The notes under the pieces were generated by a model. That model saw only the letters and a list, made by a program, of their open reading frames with translations, searched no databases and had not been told where the DNA came from. This document shows, piece by piece, positions 15,101-20,592 of a stretch of 64,000 bases of DNA. Numbering within the stretch: position 1 is the stretch's first letter; each line of letters begins with the position of its first letter. The stretch covers positions 1-64,000 of the forward strand of contig CAZDPJ010000007.1 of the NCBI GenBank assembly GCA_964507405.1, in the 5' to 3' direction. Made by a program: the position numbers and the translations under genes. This stretch comes from UMGS75 sp964507405. GTDB taxonomy: Bacteria; Bacillota_I; Bacilli_A; ML615J-28; CAG-313.

Positions 15101-18100
15101 AGTTCACCTAAAGCAAAGTTAGTTAAATCAACAGGAATATTTTCTAATATTTCAATATTAGCATCACTTAATTGGTCTAAACCATAACGTAGTGCTTCTG
15201 GAAGAATAGCATCAATTGTATTAATGCTTACAATACTTCCTAAACCACTAAATAAATATTTAATAGTTGCATCAGTATATGAAGCTTCATCTAAATATAA
15301 TTCATATTCAATGAAATTCTTAATACCATCGATAGATACACCACCAGATGTGTAGTTAAATAATGATTCAATACCACTTACTAAATTAACTAAACCAGCT
15401 TTAATAAGTTCTTTATCTTCTGTAAAATTAACATTTGTAAAAAGAAGAGCATTGATTGGTTCCATAAATTCAATGTTTAGAGTTTGTAATAAATAGTTAA
15501 CAACAAATGAAGCCCATTCTACTTTTGCTTTATTTAGTAAATTAATATTTGCTAATTGTTCAACTACATCAGCAACAACTTCTTTTTCAAAATAGTTAAC
15601 TACTTCTTCATTGTATAAATCAACAGCATGTAATGTAACTAAATCAACTACAACATTAGCAAGTCTTATAATATCATTACCTAATTCTTCACCTGTTAAT
15701 TCAACATCTAACAAGAATGAAATATCAAAATTATTATCTGTCGCAATAGATATACCATATTCTACTGCTTGAGGTAAAACAGCTTTAACAATACCCATAG
15801 AAGCAAGTTTTTCTAAAACATGTGCTACTTCTAATACAGTATCATTTTCAATTAAAATTGTGAAATCATTAGTAACTTCTTCAACAAATGCCATCGCATC
15901 GGAAACAACAGTTACTTCATAATTAGTTAATACAGAATATAAAATATCAATTATTTCTGTTAAGACAACAAAGTCTTCACTTAATTTTGTATTTACAAAA
16001 TCATCAGCACTTATTTCAATATCAGTTAAATTAACCATTGTTAATACTTCATTTAAAACAAGCGATAATAATTCTGAACTATGTTTATTTAAAATATTTA
16101 AACTACCTACTTCAACTAAAATTGGTTTTGCTGCTTTTACGATTTCGCTTACTTCAACATCATCAAAATCAGAAGAGTTAGGATCAAATAAATCATATAG
16201 TGTTGGATGTTTAGCAAATGCTCTTAATGCTTCAGCAATACGATGTAAATCTTGTAATAATTCAACACTAGTAATATCTTTTAAGAATTCTAAATTGTAA
16301 CCCATTGGACTAACAACTTTGTCTAATACATAGTCAAATCCAGGTTCAATTAATTTGCCGGCTAAGGCAGAAGTTGATAATGCTTCAACAACACTTGCAA
16401 CATAATTTGTATTAGTCGCATTAACTAATTCCATAATTCTGTCAGTATCATTGAAATTAAATTCAAGTAATTCTTTAATTAAAACAAATTCACTATGTTC
16501 TAAAATGCCAAGAGCACTTTCAACAATAGTTTTAATTACGCTTACTTCATTTTTCCAATTACTAATTTCACTTAAACCTAGTTCTTTAGCTTCTACTGGG
16601 AAGTCTTCAGGTAAAACCTTACCTAATGCAAACTCAAGTAATTTAGCTTCATAACCACTAACTAAATTTAAGTTGAATAATTTATCAATAATTTTATTAA
16701 CTGGTTGTGCAGAAGGAATTGCTACATTACCTTCAAAGTTATCACGCCATAATTCAACAAATTTGATATCATCAACTGCGATATGGGCAATAGCTAAGAT
16801 GGATTTTAAGTCATCCATAATTTGTTTACCAGTTATATTTTCTTCCCAGAAATCTTCAATTAACTCATTTTCAACAAGTCTATTTACTAGAGCTTGGAAG
16901 AATACTGGAGATAAGCATTCAAGAAGTTTTAGATTTGTTAATCCTTCAAGGATATTAATAACTTCAGATGCATTTTCTTCGGTAACAAAATTAGTAGTCA
17001 AATAATCTTGATTATTAATAAATGTTAATAATTCTTCAGTTGTAGTTAATTCATTCTTTTCAAGGAATTTAACTACGTTAGTAATAACTTCTTTCGCAAT
17101 TTCACCTTCACTATCAAGGTCAAGGCCTTCAAATTGTTCAGCAGTTACTTTTTCAAGTTTAATTGTATTTTCTAGCTTTTCACCAACATAGTTAAGAGTC
17201 CATGCTAATATAGCATTTTGATTTGGTCTAATCATTTGAACACTAAATAATGCGTCAATGATATTGTACATATTTTCAAGTTTATCAGTGTATTTAATTG
17301 AACCACCAACAAATAATGTTTGGATATCCATATCCACAAGTTGTCTTGCTACATAGACTAATTTTCTAATATCACTAGCAAGCGCATCACCTGTTAAATC
17401 ATCTACACCTAATAAATCAACAAGCTCACTAAATTCAGCAGGAACTAAGTCTTTACCATATTTATCATAGATATTTGGTAATAAAGTAACGATTAAATTA
17501 GAACCATCTTTTTCGATAAATGCTTGATTTTCATCACGTTCAAAAGTACCAAGAAGTAATTCTAATCCACTCATTAATAAATCGAATTTTTCAGGTTGTA
17601 AGAAATATTCAATATCAATACTTAAGTTTCCATCTTCATCTGTTAATTGGAATTCAGGGTCATTAAGAATACCAACTGTTTGTTTTGAAATATTATCAGG
17701 GTCACTTGGATCTTTACCATTTAAGATGTAAATGAAACCGTTTAGTAAATATTGTTCATTAGTGTAATCTAAATCATTAAGTAATCCTTTTTCTACATCT
17801 AATAATTTAGTTGCTTTTAAAACAATACGAATAATACGACCTTCATATCCTTCAAATAATTTAGAATCAAATATAGTGTTAATGATATTGTGAATATCTT
17901 CTTCTTTTTGATATTCAATTGCACTTAGGCCCTTGCTTGCAACCTTAAATAAACCAAGGTTTTGAGCACTCTTAAATGCTTGTAGGATTTTAGCAATTTC
18001 TGTAACTGCAGTTCCTGGGCCAATTTCATTTACAATATCTTTGATTAAATGGTCATCATCATATTTGTCAGTTATTGGAAGAACATATTTATTAACTGCT

Positions 18101-20325
18101 GGGCTTAATAATTGCATTACAAGTTCAGAGTCAACTAATTCTTCTAAAGCATCAATTATGATTTCAACTGCTTCTTCATCATCTAGTAAAGTATTAAAGT
18201 CAAATTGCATATTAGCAATATCAACATATTCTAAGTTAGCAAATCTACCGAAACATGCGATAAGATTTTTGAATGTTGTAATTTCACCAATGTTGTCTTC
18301 AACATCTGACCAATTAACTTTATCTAAGATTGATACACGATTATCAGTACCATATTCAACATAATATAAATCTTCTTCATTGAATAAATCAAACTTCTTA
18401 AATACAGCTAATAATAACTCATTTTTAGTTTTATCATTACCTAAAAGATTAAGTGATAAGACTTTTTCAACAATTGTTTGCATTGCAAGAATTGCATCAT
18501 CACTTGTAATATCCATTTGTTTTAAATCAAGAGATAATGCATTAAGTTCTTCAACAGCAAGTTTTCCAATTTCAACTAAAGATGTAAAGTCTGCTTTCCA
18601 ATCATCTATAGAAAGTGATGTTAGCTTAATAATATTGTTAAAATCTTTAAATTCACTGTCTTCACTGCTTAAGAAATGATTTAATCCTGTTTGTCCAACA
18701 GGGATTACTACTTTGTTGAATAGTGACATATCTACAAGTTGATCTAGGATATCAACTGTTGTATCAAATTTTTCAACAACAAGTTTCTTTACAAGAGTTT
18801 CTAATTCAGCATTAGTGATTTCATCAATTGATTCAAATCCATATTCTTGTAAAGTTTTATAGATATGAGCAAGTGATACTAATTCCTTTTGCCAATCAAT
18901 TTCATTAACATCTAAGTTACCAGTATAAGTACCAATTAATTCTTCTACTTGTTCTAGTTTAACAGCTGTTTTTAAAACAATTGGGAAAAGTTTATTAATT
19001 AATTCAGTTTCACCTAAAATTGAAAGAGCTTTTTCTACTTCTTCAGCATCAAGTTTTAAAACGTTTAAATCACTTGCGAAAACATCAAGTGCATAAACAT
19101 GCTTTAAAGCATCTAATACTTTTTCAATATCTTTATCCCAGTCAATATCACGTAGTGTTAAGAAACTTGATTCTTGAACAGCTTTCATTAACGCTTCTTT
19201 GATTGCTGGAACTTCACTAGCGTATTCAATAACTACTGGCATAATTTCTGGTAATAGTTTTGAATCTTTTAATACATCAAGAAGTTTTGCGACTTCTTCA
19301 TTTGACCATGTACCAAGTTCAATATTACCATTTAATTCATTTACAGCATCAATAAACACAATAAGTTCTTCACGAATCTTAATATGTTGTTTTTCAGTTG
19401 TAATGTTAGCCATTGAATCAAACAATAAAGTACTAAATGAATCTCCAAAGAAATATGAAGAGCCTTCAACAAATTTACCAATACCACTATTGCCATAAGC
19501 ATCAATGATATCGAAAACTGTATCTGTCATTGAAGTACTTTCTGATACGTTTGTTTTATCGCTACTATCTCCATCAACAAGATCTGAGATTAAGTCCCTT
19601 GTTGGATCTGAGATACTACTTCCAATCGAATAAATACCCGATATCGGTGCGAATAATACTATTATTAACAAAATGCATTTTAAAGCACCAGTAACGGCAC
19701 CCCATACACGTTGTTTTGTTTTTTCCTTAGGAGGAAGTTTATTCTCACTAAGTGTTACAACAGCATTATCGGATTTTTCAGCACCTTTTAAAACTAAAAC
19801 AGCATCTTCTGCTTCAGGGTCTTTAACTTCACCTGGTTCATCAGAACTTTCTTTAGCTTTCTTATCTTTAACACCTTTAATAATTAATCCAACTATATGT
19901 GTAATTAAACGAATAATTGGTGTAATTATAACAACAACTAGTGTAGCTCCCATTAGTAAAACGAAAGATACAACAGCTGAAGCGATGTTATAGATTAGGT
20001 TGTAAGTTTCCTTTCCTTCTTCTAGTAAAGGTTCTAAGTTTAAGCCTTCCATTGATTTTAAGTAATCAAGGATAGTCTCCCAAACTGTAGCGTCTTTAGC
20101 AGGTAGGTTTAAGGCATTACGAATAGCATCAACTAAACCACCATTAAGATTTAGTAGTACTCCCGAATTACCAAATACTAACCATGCAAGTACTAAAAGA
20201 ACTAGGAAAACAACCGTGCACTTAAGTTCTCTTTTTAGACCAGCTAAAAAGCCCCAAAGTGCGAATAACATTACTAAAGCAAGCAATCCCAAACTTGCAA
20301 ATAGTAAAATTTGGTTAAAATCCAT
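130..20325 (-). CDS. Giant CvpA-like membrane-anchored helical-repeat protein (6,731 aa)
   Basis: No characterised protein is recognised over most of its length. Residues 1-235 resemble CvpA topology: hydrophobic segments near 6-28, 35-53, 110-145 and 213-233. A basic loop (GLKRELK) follows the first, and a long Lys-rich loop lies between the third and fourth. By the positive-inside rule the remaining ~6,490 residues are extracytoplasmic. That region is an array of degenerate ~90-residue all-helical units, roughly seventy by length. Typical unit features are a W-x2-3-[DE] start, an 'LN...LF' turn and an I/L-rich C-terminal helix. Two half-units make the 183-residue period that is most regular around residues 2,700-4,500. 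The start is an ATG 7 bases after GAGGTGAA, with a -10/-35 promoter upstream. It lies downstream of a smaller paralogue and murA. A stop-free 20-kb frame in such AT-rich DNA argues that the gene is maintained by selection. Function is unknown; a surface fibre, adhesin or envelope spacer is possible. Confidence 0.85.
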   Translation of the reverse strand: MDFNQILLFASLGLLALVMLFALWGFLAGLKRELKCTVVFLVLLVLAWLVFGNSGVLLNLNGGLVDAIRNALNLPAKDATVWETILDYLKSMEGLNLEPLLEEGKETYNLIYNIASAVVSFVLLMGATLVVVIITPIIRLITHIVGLIIKGVKDKKAKESSDEPGEVKDPEAEDAVLVLKGAEKSDNAVVTLSENKLPPKEKTKQRVWGAVTGALKCILLIIVLFAPISGIYSIGSSISDPTRDLISDLVDGDSSDKTNVSESTSMTDTVFDIIDAYGNSGIGKFVEGSSYFFGDSFSTLLFDSMANITTEKQHIKIREELIVFIDAVNELNGNIELGTWSNEEVAKLLDVLKDSKLLPEIMPVVIEYASEVPAIKEALMKAVQESSFLTLRDIDWDKDIEKVLDALKHVYALDVFASDLNVLKLDAEEVEKALSILGETELINKLFPIVLKTAVKLEQVEELIGTYTGNLDVNEIDWQKELVSLAHIYKTLQEYGFESIDEITNAELETLVKKLVVEKFDTTVDILDQLVDMSLFNKVVIPVGQTGLNHFLSSEDSEFKDFNNIIKLTSLSIDDWKADFTSLVEIGKLAVEELNALSLDLKQMDITSDDAILAMQTIVEKVLSLNLLGNDKTKNELLLAVFKKFDLFNEEDLYYVEYGTDNRVSILDKVNWSDVEDNIGEITTFKNLIACFGRFANLEYVDIANMQFDFNTLLDDEEAVEIIIDALEELVDSELVMQLLSPAVNKYVLPITDKYDDDHLIKDIVNEIGPGTAVTEIAKILQAFKSAQNLGLFKVASKGLSAIEYQKEEDIHNIINTIFDSKLFEGYEGRIIRIVLKATKLLDVEKGLLNDLDYTNEQYLLNGFIYILNGKDPSDPDNISKQTVGILNDPEFQLTDEDGNLSIDIEYFLQPEKFDLLMSGLELLLGTFERDENQAFIEKDGSNLIVTLLPNIYDKYGKDLVPAEFSELVDLLGVDDLTGDALASDIRKLVYVARQLVDMDIQTLFVGGSIKYTDKLENMYNIIDALFSVQMIRPNQNAILAWTLNYVGEKLENTIKLEKVTAEQFEGLDLDSEGEIAKEVITNVVKFLEKNELTTTEELLTFINNQDYLTTNFVTEENASEVINILEGLTNLKLLECLSPVFFQALVNRLVENELIEDFWEENITGKQIMDDLKSILAIAHIAVDDIKFVELWRDNFEGNVAIPSAQPVNKIIDKLFNLNLVSGYEAKLLEFALGKVLPEDFPVEAKELGLSEISNWKNEVSVIKTIVESALGILEHSEFVLIKELLEFNFNDTDRIMELVNATNTNYVASVVEALSTSALAGKLIEPGFDYVLDKVVSPMGYNLEFLKDITSVELLQDLHRIAEALRAFAKHPTLYDLFDPNSSDFDDVEVSEIVKAAKPILVEVGSLNILNKHSSELLSLVLNEVLTMVNLTDIEISADDFVNTKLSEDFVVLTEIIDILYSVLTNYEVTVVSDAMAFVEEVTNDFTILIENDTVLEVAHVLEKLASMGIVKAVLPQAVEYGISIATDNNFDISFLLDVELTGEELGNDIIRLANVVVDLVTLHAVDLYNEEVVNYFEKEVVADVVEQLANINLLNKAKVEWASFVVNYLLQTLNIEFMEPINALLFTNVNFTEDKELIKAGLVNLVSGIESLFNYTSGGVSIDGIKNFIEYELYLDEASYTDATIKYLFSGLGSIVSINTIDAILPEALRYGLDQLSDANIEILENIPVDLTNFALGELDLSELTSKELGEFITDLGDVAVALLDFGALEYVNTQDIVDICLAKLLPAIEALAYTPLISNRINGVLALSTTILTNVLNFDVNVEAADFGDVNIENAVEKLGEVLRNGDVLLASLELASIQEIIDFASAINLEELSVRGNIRESAYALVDVLRPLFEIEVLQTVLPKIALFGIKQIPDYDLEFIRVALLNGEVSGYGLSSDVLSILDIVELLVEFNAIEIYSNIESGDLDIELKLDIVVEIISIIENLNVLKYDYNNWALFISNLFDDSIELDEFASMTNELWAEDFNTLREIVKNVDKLLSDNELTTIQSVIDFVQNETYITYQAQYLRDENVYLILDIVENVASINMIDPIIIRLAQNALEQFVVGNDNLPDLYFVVNAIDDEVYMGKDLKDDVLVLISILRDLVEFGALDYYCFGEIEEINTELLSQAVEKLETLKLYEISKEQWLIIGINEIFKLLDIESLDGINLAYVDNQFTSIAKVIYDLGQVFDYLNIVSTNDIKVMIEDQMYMDSSYYNEVTLHSIINVLEDVTNIPVLNAIALPLGLWGLQQANVTELEFLTEALERGVEHERISIYSHEETSPLTSPELTQDLKAVVEILRNAVNFGAQDIIYDIRVEEINAEYLENIVSLVANLNVYRKLRAEWLNYGLGKALESLEISVSVEDFEGIASDEEAFKVIVKELCSLVESLDIKCITDAKEFIDSEAYYNDFVFGEPLNHVENILTNLVSTNIVNAIYDKLLSYGIGLLGNIDVSFIEGIYTNDLLVEDISTLVEIVRIAHEFGVADIIKTKTVGEINLEYVVDALNEVDKLNLLNIARPEWFTLGLNQVYAMLEISDEVEVSDFDGHDVDSEIQNLIALVNALDLLMRELELTTYGDIQDFIACQEYLNTTHMSENVFNYIIDALDAATDLAIVEVSISTFATYGMQQANIEELTFLTEALEFGKFTNPELISDIKVLVDILRNAVEFGIVDIIFDVRLEEIKSENLTNIIKDIAELNVYNELRAEWLGYGLGMALSSIEVEVSAEDFVGIPSDKASFVNAVEALCRLVESLDIMCLTDANNFIENKEYISKDIYTEENFNEIETILTNLISTNIVNAIFDKLLTRGIELLETVDISFVDGVYTHELLVEDIHSLVVIVKNAVQFGALEYVGTNDIEEIDVTYIKNIVAEIENLNLFTLFRAEWVALGLSYVTPGLGIELAVRDLETLTEAEWLEDNTSLQDVIMILDDLINELSNPSLKQLIDYYSNFASERDVILTDNCIDIYGNVLSELTTLNTLELIFPNLVILGIEAASQYDISIEFMNEITLAIVHDDVDSLVKVFKNLVHFGLFEYLDTDDIEVVKMEYVKNILAELENLGMYTLFRADWINLALSYISPDFAIEISAEDFEALTDAEWLEDNQTLQQIVMMVNDVITELGNPSLKELIDLYSNLARERDTLLTDGLINVYANMLSEATTLNVFEAIYGKLLSYVIDIVAENGVDITFMSVYGLHHLHEDIPALVEIFKNAVHFGLFEYLDTKDIKEINVTYVKNIVALLENINLFTLFRTEWVALGLSYVTPKLGIDVFASDFALVTEAQWKEDNLTLQNVVMILDDLINELYSPTLSELINYYSNFVLERDTLLTSICIDIYGRVLSEITTLNTLEVVFPKLLEFGISKASEHNLDIEFIETLTLENVHDDVDGLVEIFKNAVFFGLFEYIDTNDIEEVNARYIKNIIAELDDLNIYRLFRSNWVALVLSRVTPRFGFDVTTEDLDTLTSEEWLADNQTLQQMVMFIDDIVAELDNPTLKELINIYSNYANERDTIFTDSLIDIYGEVLRSATTLNLVELMFPNLLVLVIDAASERNIDISFINALTLDIVHDDVDSLVNVFKNAVHFGLFEYVDTKDIEVVNMEYVKNMVAEVENFGMYTLFRSNWIEIVLSYVSPKLFVEVTYADFESLTDADWLEDNQTLQEIIMMVNDIIDELGSPSLKELIDLYSNFSVERDVLLTDELIDVYANMLSEVTTLNVFEAIYGKLLSQVIEIAAENGIDITFMSVYGLHHLYEDIPALVKIFKNAVHFGLFEYLDTNDIEVVNMEFVKDSIAELENLNLYTLFRAEWATLVLNRVSSRFGIDVFVNDFASVTETEWKEDNLTLQNIVMMVNDIIAELDSPSLKELISTYVNFASERDTIFTDNLIDIYGEILSEVTLLNMVEAVYPKLLSVVVDKAAARGLDIRFLEDTLTLAHIHEDVDGFVEIFKNAVHFGLFEYLDTNDIEVVNMEYVKNIVAELENLNVYTLFRAEWVARVFNRVTPRFGFDVTTSDFEVLTEAEWQADNAALQNMVDVVAQLISEFGTPTLKEFASHYINFRAEAETLLTDDLLDLYADLLSEVTSLNMLEIIFPNLLVFAIDKASDRNIDITFINILTLEHVHEDVDGLVEIVKNIVKFGLFEYLDTNDIANVNMEYVKASVAELENLNVYTLFRAEWVARVFNRVTPRFGFDVTTSDFEVLTEAEWQADNAALQNMVDVVAQLISEFGTPTLKEFASHYINFRAEAETLLTDDLLDLYADLLSEVTSLNMLEIIFPNLLVFAIDKASDRNIDITFINILTLEHVHEDVDGLVEIVKNIVKFGLFEYLDTNDIANVNMEYVKASVAELENLNVYTLFRAEWVARVFNRVTPRFGFDVTTSDFEVLTEAEWQADNAALQNMVDVVAQLISELGNPTLKGLVSLYMSPLGERATILTDNCLDLYEDILSEATSLNMVDVIFPNLLVFAIDKASEYNLDIEFINGTVTLDHVHADVDNIIAIAKSLIHFGTLEILLSNTDELVIDVTILNEVITEAGLLETYRLDRENWIATLINFVVARTSYSARVDASDFVGIDWDRENLLLQDIVNSINTLLVNMDLVKYNDIINTVKDVLNKVFVDEYLEPDILEDMLDVVDATVNSQIVGTLIPMVTEKVINRVKASRGYDLSFVLETTTDEELVEDVHTMISAVRDLVRFNIVRLYLNGTEIDYNEMPLVYSAITKLSGLNVVKGNENNFVRALFERHDIDTGCLSVGTINGVQEAQTLIEILEVLVEVLKSYDLYALNEIRYYNYRGIRFDNNTDSNLNAIADILTIIAEDNMFEMVVFALSERYVPAKYNGILDIHNIYSEYTDLYTDMLIGADIIRTVANLHVTEIKNGTIDIPFSDTASAEIIIRSICNLNYFNLPGRIAKLVSAVDSLYPGKGISYIDGNNIDLASDADKFVEMYNIFAGITTRPGFPIKNRFDINRENISVRYFLQKDILNELVDMAKVYMDTTVYEETGPVILAILLPIVKVYAPEYWNALDLDNYNVDKIRLDMPVFENIAKTIKDLDLRGIVSGEIVLDGLDATINSLITDAASLELFKGHLNALTKVLLKDFVYGKHIAGIAINEGAFDIDSVDFDADIEVLKDIITEVFSILNVENVKTLNELKSYVKGFSTSQFLENEEAVKDLADIVELAAQSTFVKFNVKQVYTSVVLPRLENMNRAQYVDYRNATNEEIIADLIVVAEIIRKASTLGLGDVMTGGNINYDQADTITEILKLVGQMNVVRLSTDAYINYLSTRFEGLRTYGASYETLDIAHDFELIGLAYAEVAGALNANFAYRTLSELRTISLSGLLDFAKNNVNEVVNATEYIAQLSIVPYLVPTVIDRFNSLTSGTVLNNVLATIKPYEVPLSVYAHDATVAVDLVRNLLDSDILAYVVNKSGEIVSAECAKDMIDNVMSLELFKDHYAAILTQLLTNLSIDVSGYDLTSINYETEAGILADVISEILLAVNEYGLTHYEQIKPELASYKNVYTNEGMKEFLKAVRNALVKINAEHIVNVVELIDESEFVDLIIIPIYNGVINIVPESYRTYLELGAYNSDDVSYDTHLVALAIRSLYESEIYKEFTTNEHVGRECVPYLEDVVRYIAQLRIIDMKKQDLVNLAGKLLGLDVSALDVSGINIADDAEILINAMDDVYTAFKGTNKGKFRINMLGDTPTMEAIINVLAALESTTTLEVFIPWIANTYVLPRMNNLVNSEKLNNVSDEKILSICDDCIAALYALLEMGAFSNDGIDLTNKELTGRVFAVVYNNINLGKYQKYFDKLTRNIASYGVLPVDYSVMSTQNEISAMVATLRELRTLISNYGGQIRALDLNVVNNPQFEIDVTNVLKQALNSQFVSQVFMNIVNGSTMVATENYGKFSMFEGMTSDEFVNVALPDIFDIIGYVADLGVLSGSVNYKDTDTIMKLVRKVVESPVTNGHLDELVSLALRKVANIDIDKQVFKDANIDYNLEADYLEAFLNGLDLNSIDITNSSSLKSEQFLSDVSVAGRELIPSKVFGIIIKPVMKIGFEKVGSTNPAVDAFRQTIDSADYTDAMAMADYEALLEIAGLVANMGIFSGINFDNADNLGTAIKKLFATNLASGNEKVLMEQLLKKMSFVETDNIDLDLVTDWDNEIDKFASMLDALTTLCKNPQFDVDNISSDALNDPTVQDQFVEYVDAASKTYIGSEIFKELYKNNIVPILPADARDIIDIDTLPTDKWAKEIEELLEIYELIGSSGQLNASSLTANSILSLYDIIFGLNGKDGIESVKNNRKVWLKKFINEDSLLQGSSATLNWNDLPDNDQAAQEAEVLAIRAFLNNIITGYVDNPETARISDISYDSIVECKDYNKLYDTFIVMSKSVVMRNVLISTIDTGVSKNSNTTSVFNLSRMISAEFKDQVTNGYNSSFWSDEEYFVLAVLLASANAFDLVHSEGIFYMDLGTTYADINTYVNIPGHLSSAASNFPSQELETATERKVGFRQILQLMNLSKVFDLGALDGNDGIISELFTINHVRPLGTVENTKEAWDKEINDLTESFKVLKDAGLLDSNINVSSYLRNEENDNVAELEKLLKSINHSDILRPILAEQMHKALAEAIILAASNSIYNGTIIAQYRDNEKANSLISSLNPWLHQEWGCETSGDPLNPLPALSDEATYDDKIVDIITLIKNPSSMFSGLLGA
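7004..8286 (-). repeat. 549-bp in-frame tandem repeat inside the giant gene
   Basis: Bases 7004-7737 and 7553-8286 appear identical by eye at an offset of 549 bp, giving about 2.3 copies of a 183-codon unit (protein residues roughly 4,014-4,441). The flanking units keep the period but have diverged. The mismatch boundaries are sharp: 7003 differs from 7552, and 7738 from 8287. Recent unequal recombination or gene conversion is the likely cause. Confidence 0.9.
8930..11170 (-). repeat. 1,647-bp higher-order repeat in the giant gene
   Basis: Segments near 8930-9520 and 10577-11167 are near-copies at a spacing of exactly 1,647 bp (3 x 549). Two anchors check this: the ccatatacact block at 8981 and 10628, and the tttactaaac block at 9491 and 11138. 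The array therefore also grew by duplicating blocks of three units. Confidence 0.75.
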
Positions 20326-20362
20326 AATAATTCACCTCTTTTATTTATGACTTTACTTACTT

Positions 20363-20391
20363 ATTGTATCAAAAATCTCGTTTTTTTGCAA
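20363..20391 (-). promoter_or_regulatory. Sigma-A-type promoter of the giant gene
   Basis: Read on the minus strand: -35 TTGCAA (20386-20391), 17-bp spacer, -10 TACAAT (20363-20368), followed by a short leader and the GAGGTGAA ribosome site. The giant gene can therefore be transcribed independently of the upstream paralogue. Confidence 0.7.
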
Positions 20392-20545
20392 GTAATTATT
20401 CTTAGTTTACTTATATTTTTTAAATTTTTTTATTCATCTTTTTTTATTTTTTCTAAATTTCCTTTGGTTTTCAGTAGATAAATAGGAAATATTTCGTGAG
20501 ATAATCATTAATAATTTTATTAAATTATTATTTGTTTTATGCATT

Positions 20546-20587
20546 AAAAAAAGAATTTGTGTATTCATTTTTTCACAAATTCTTTTC
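20546..20587 (-). terminator. Terminator after the 1,306-aa CvpA-like gene
   Basis: Inverted repeat AAAAGAATTTGTG / CACAAATTCTTTT with a 12-base loop and T runs. It lies just past the stop of the 1,306-residue gene and separates it from the giant gene. Nothing else is visible in 20392-20545 beyond AT-rich spacer. Confidence 0.75.
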
Positions 20588-20592
20588 TTTTT

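Noticed and set aside
130..20325. Giant non-ribosomal peptide or polyketide synthetase
   Set aside because: No condensation, adenylation, ketosynthase or carrier motifs are seen; the protein is repetitive and helical with an N-terminal membrane domain.
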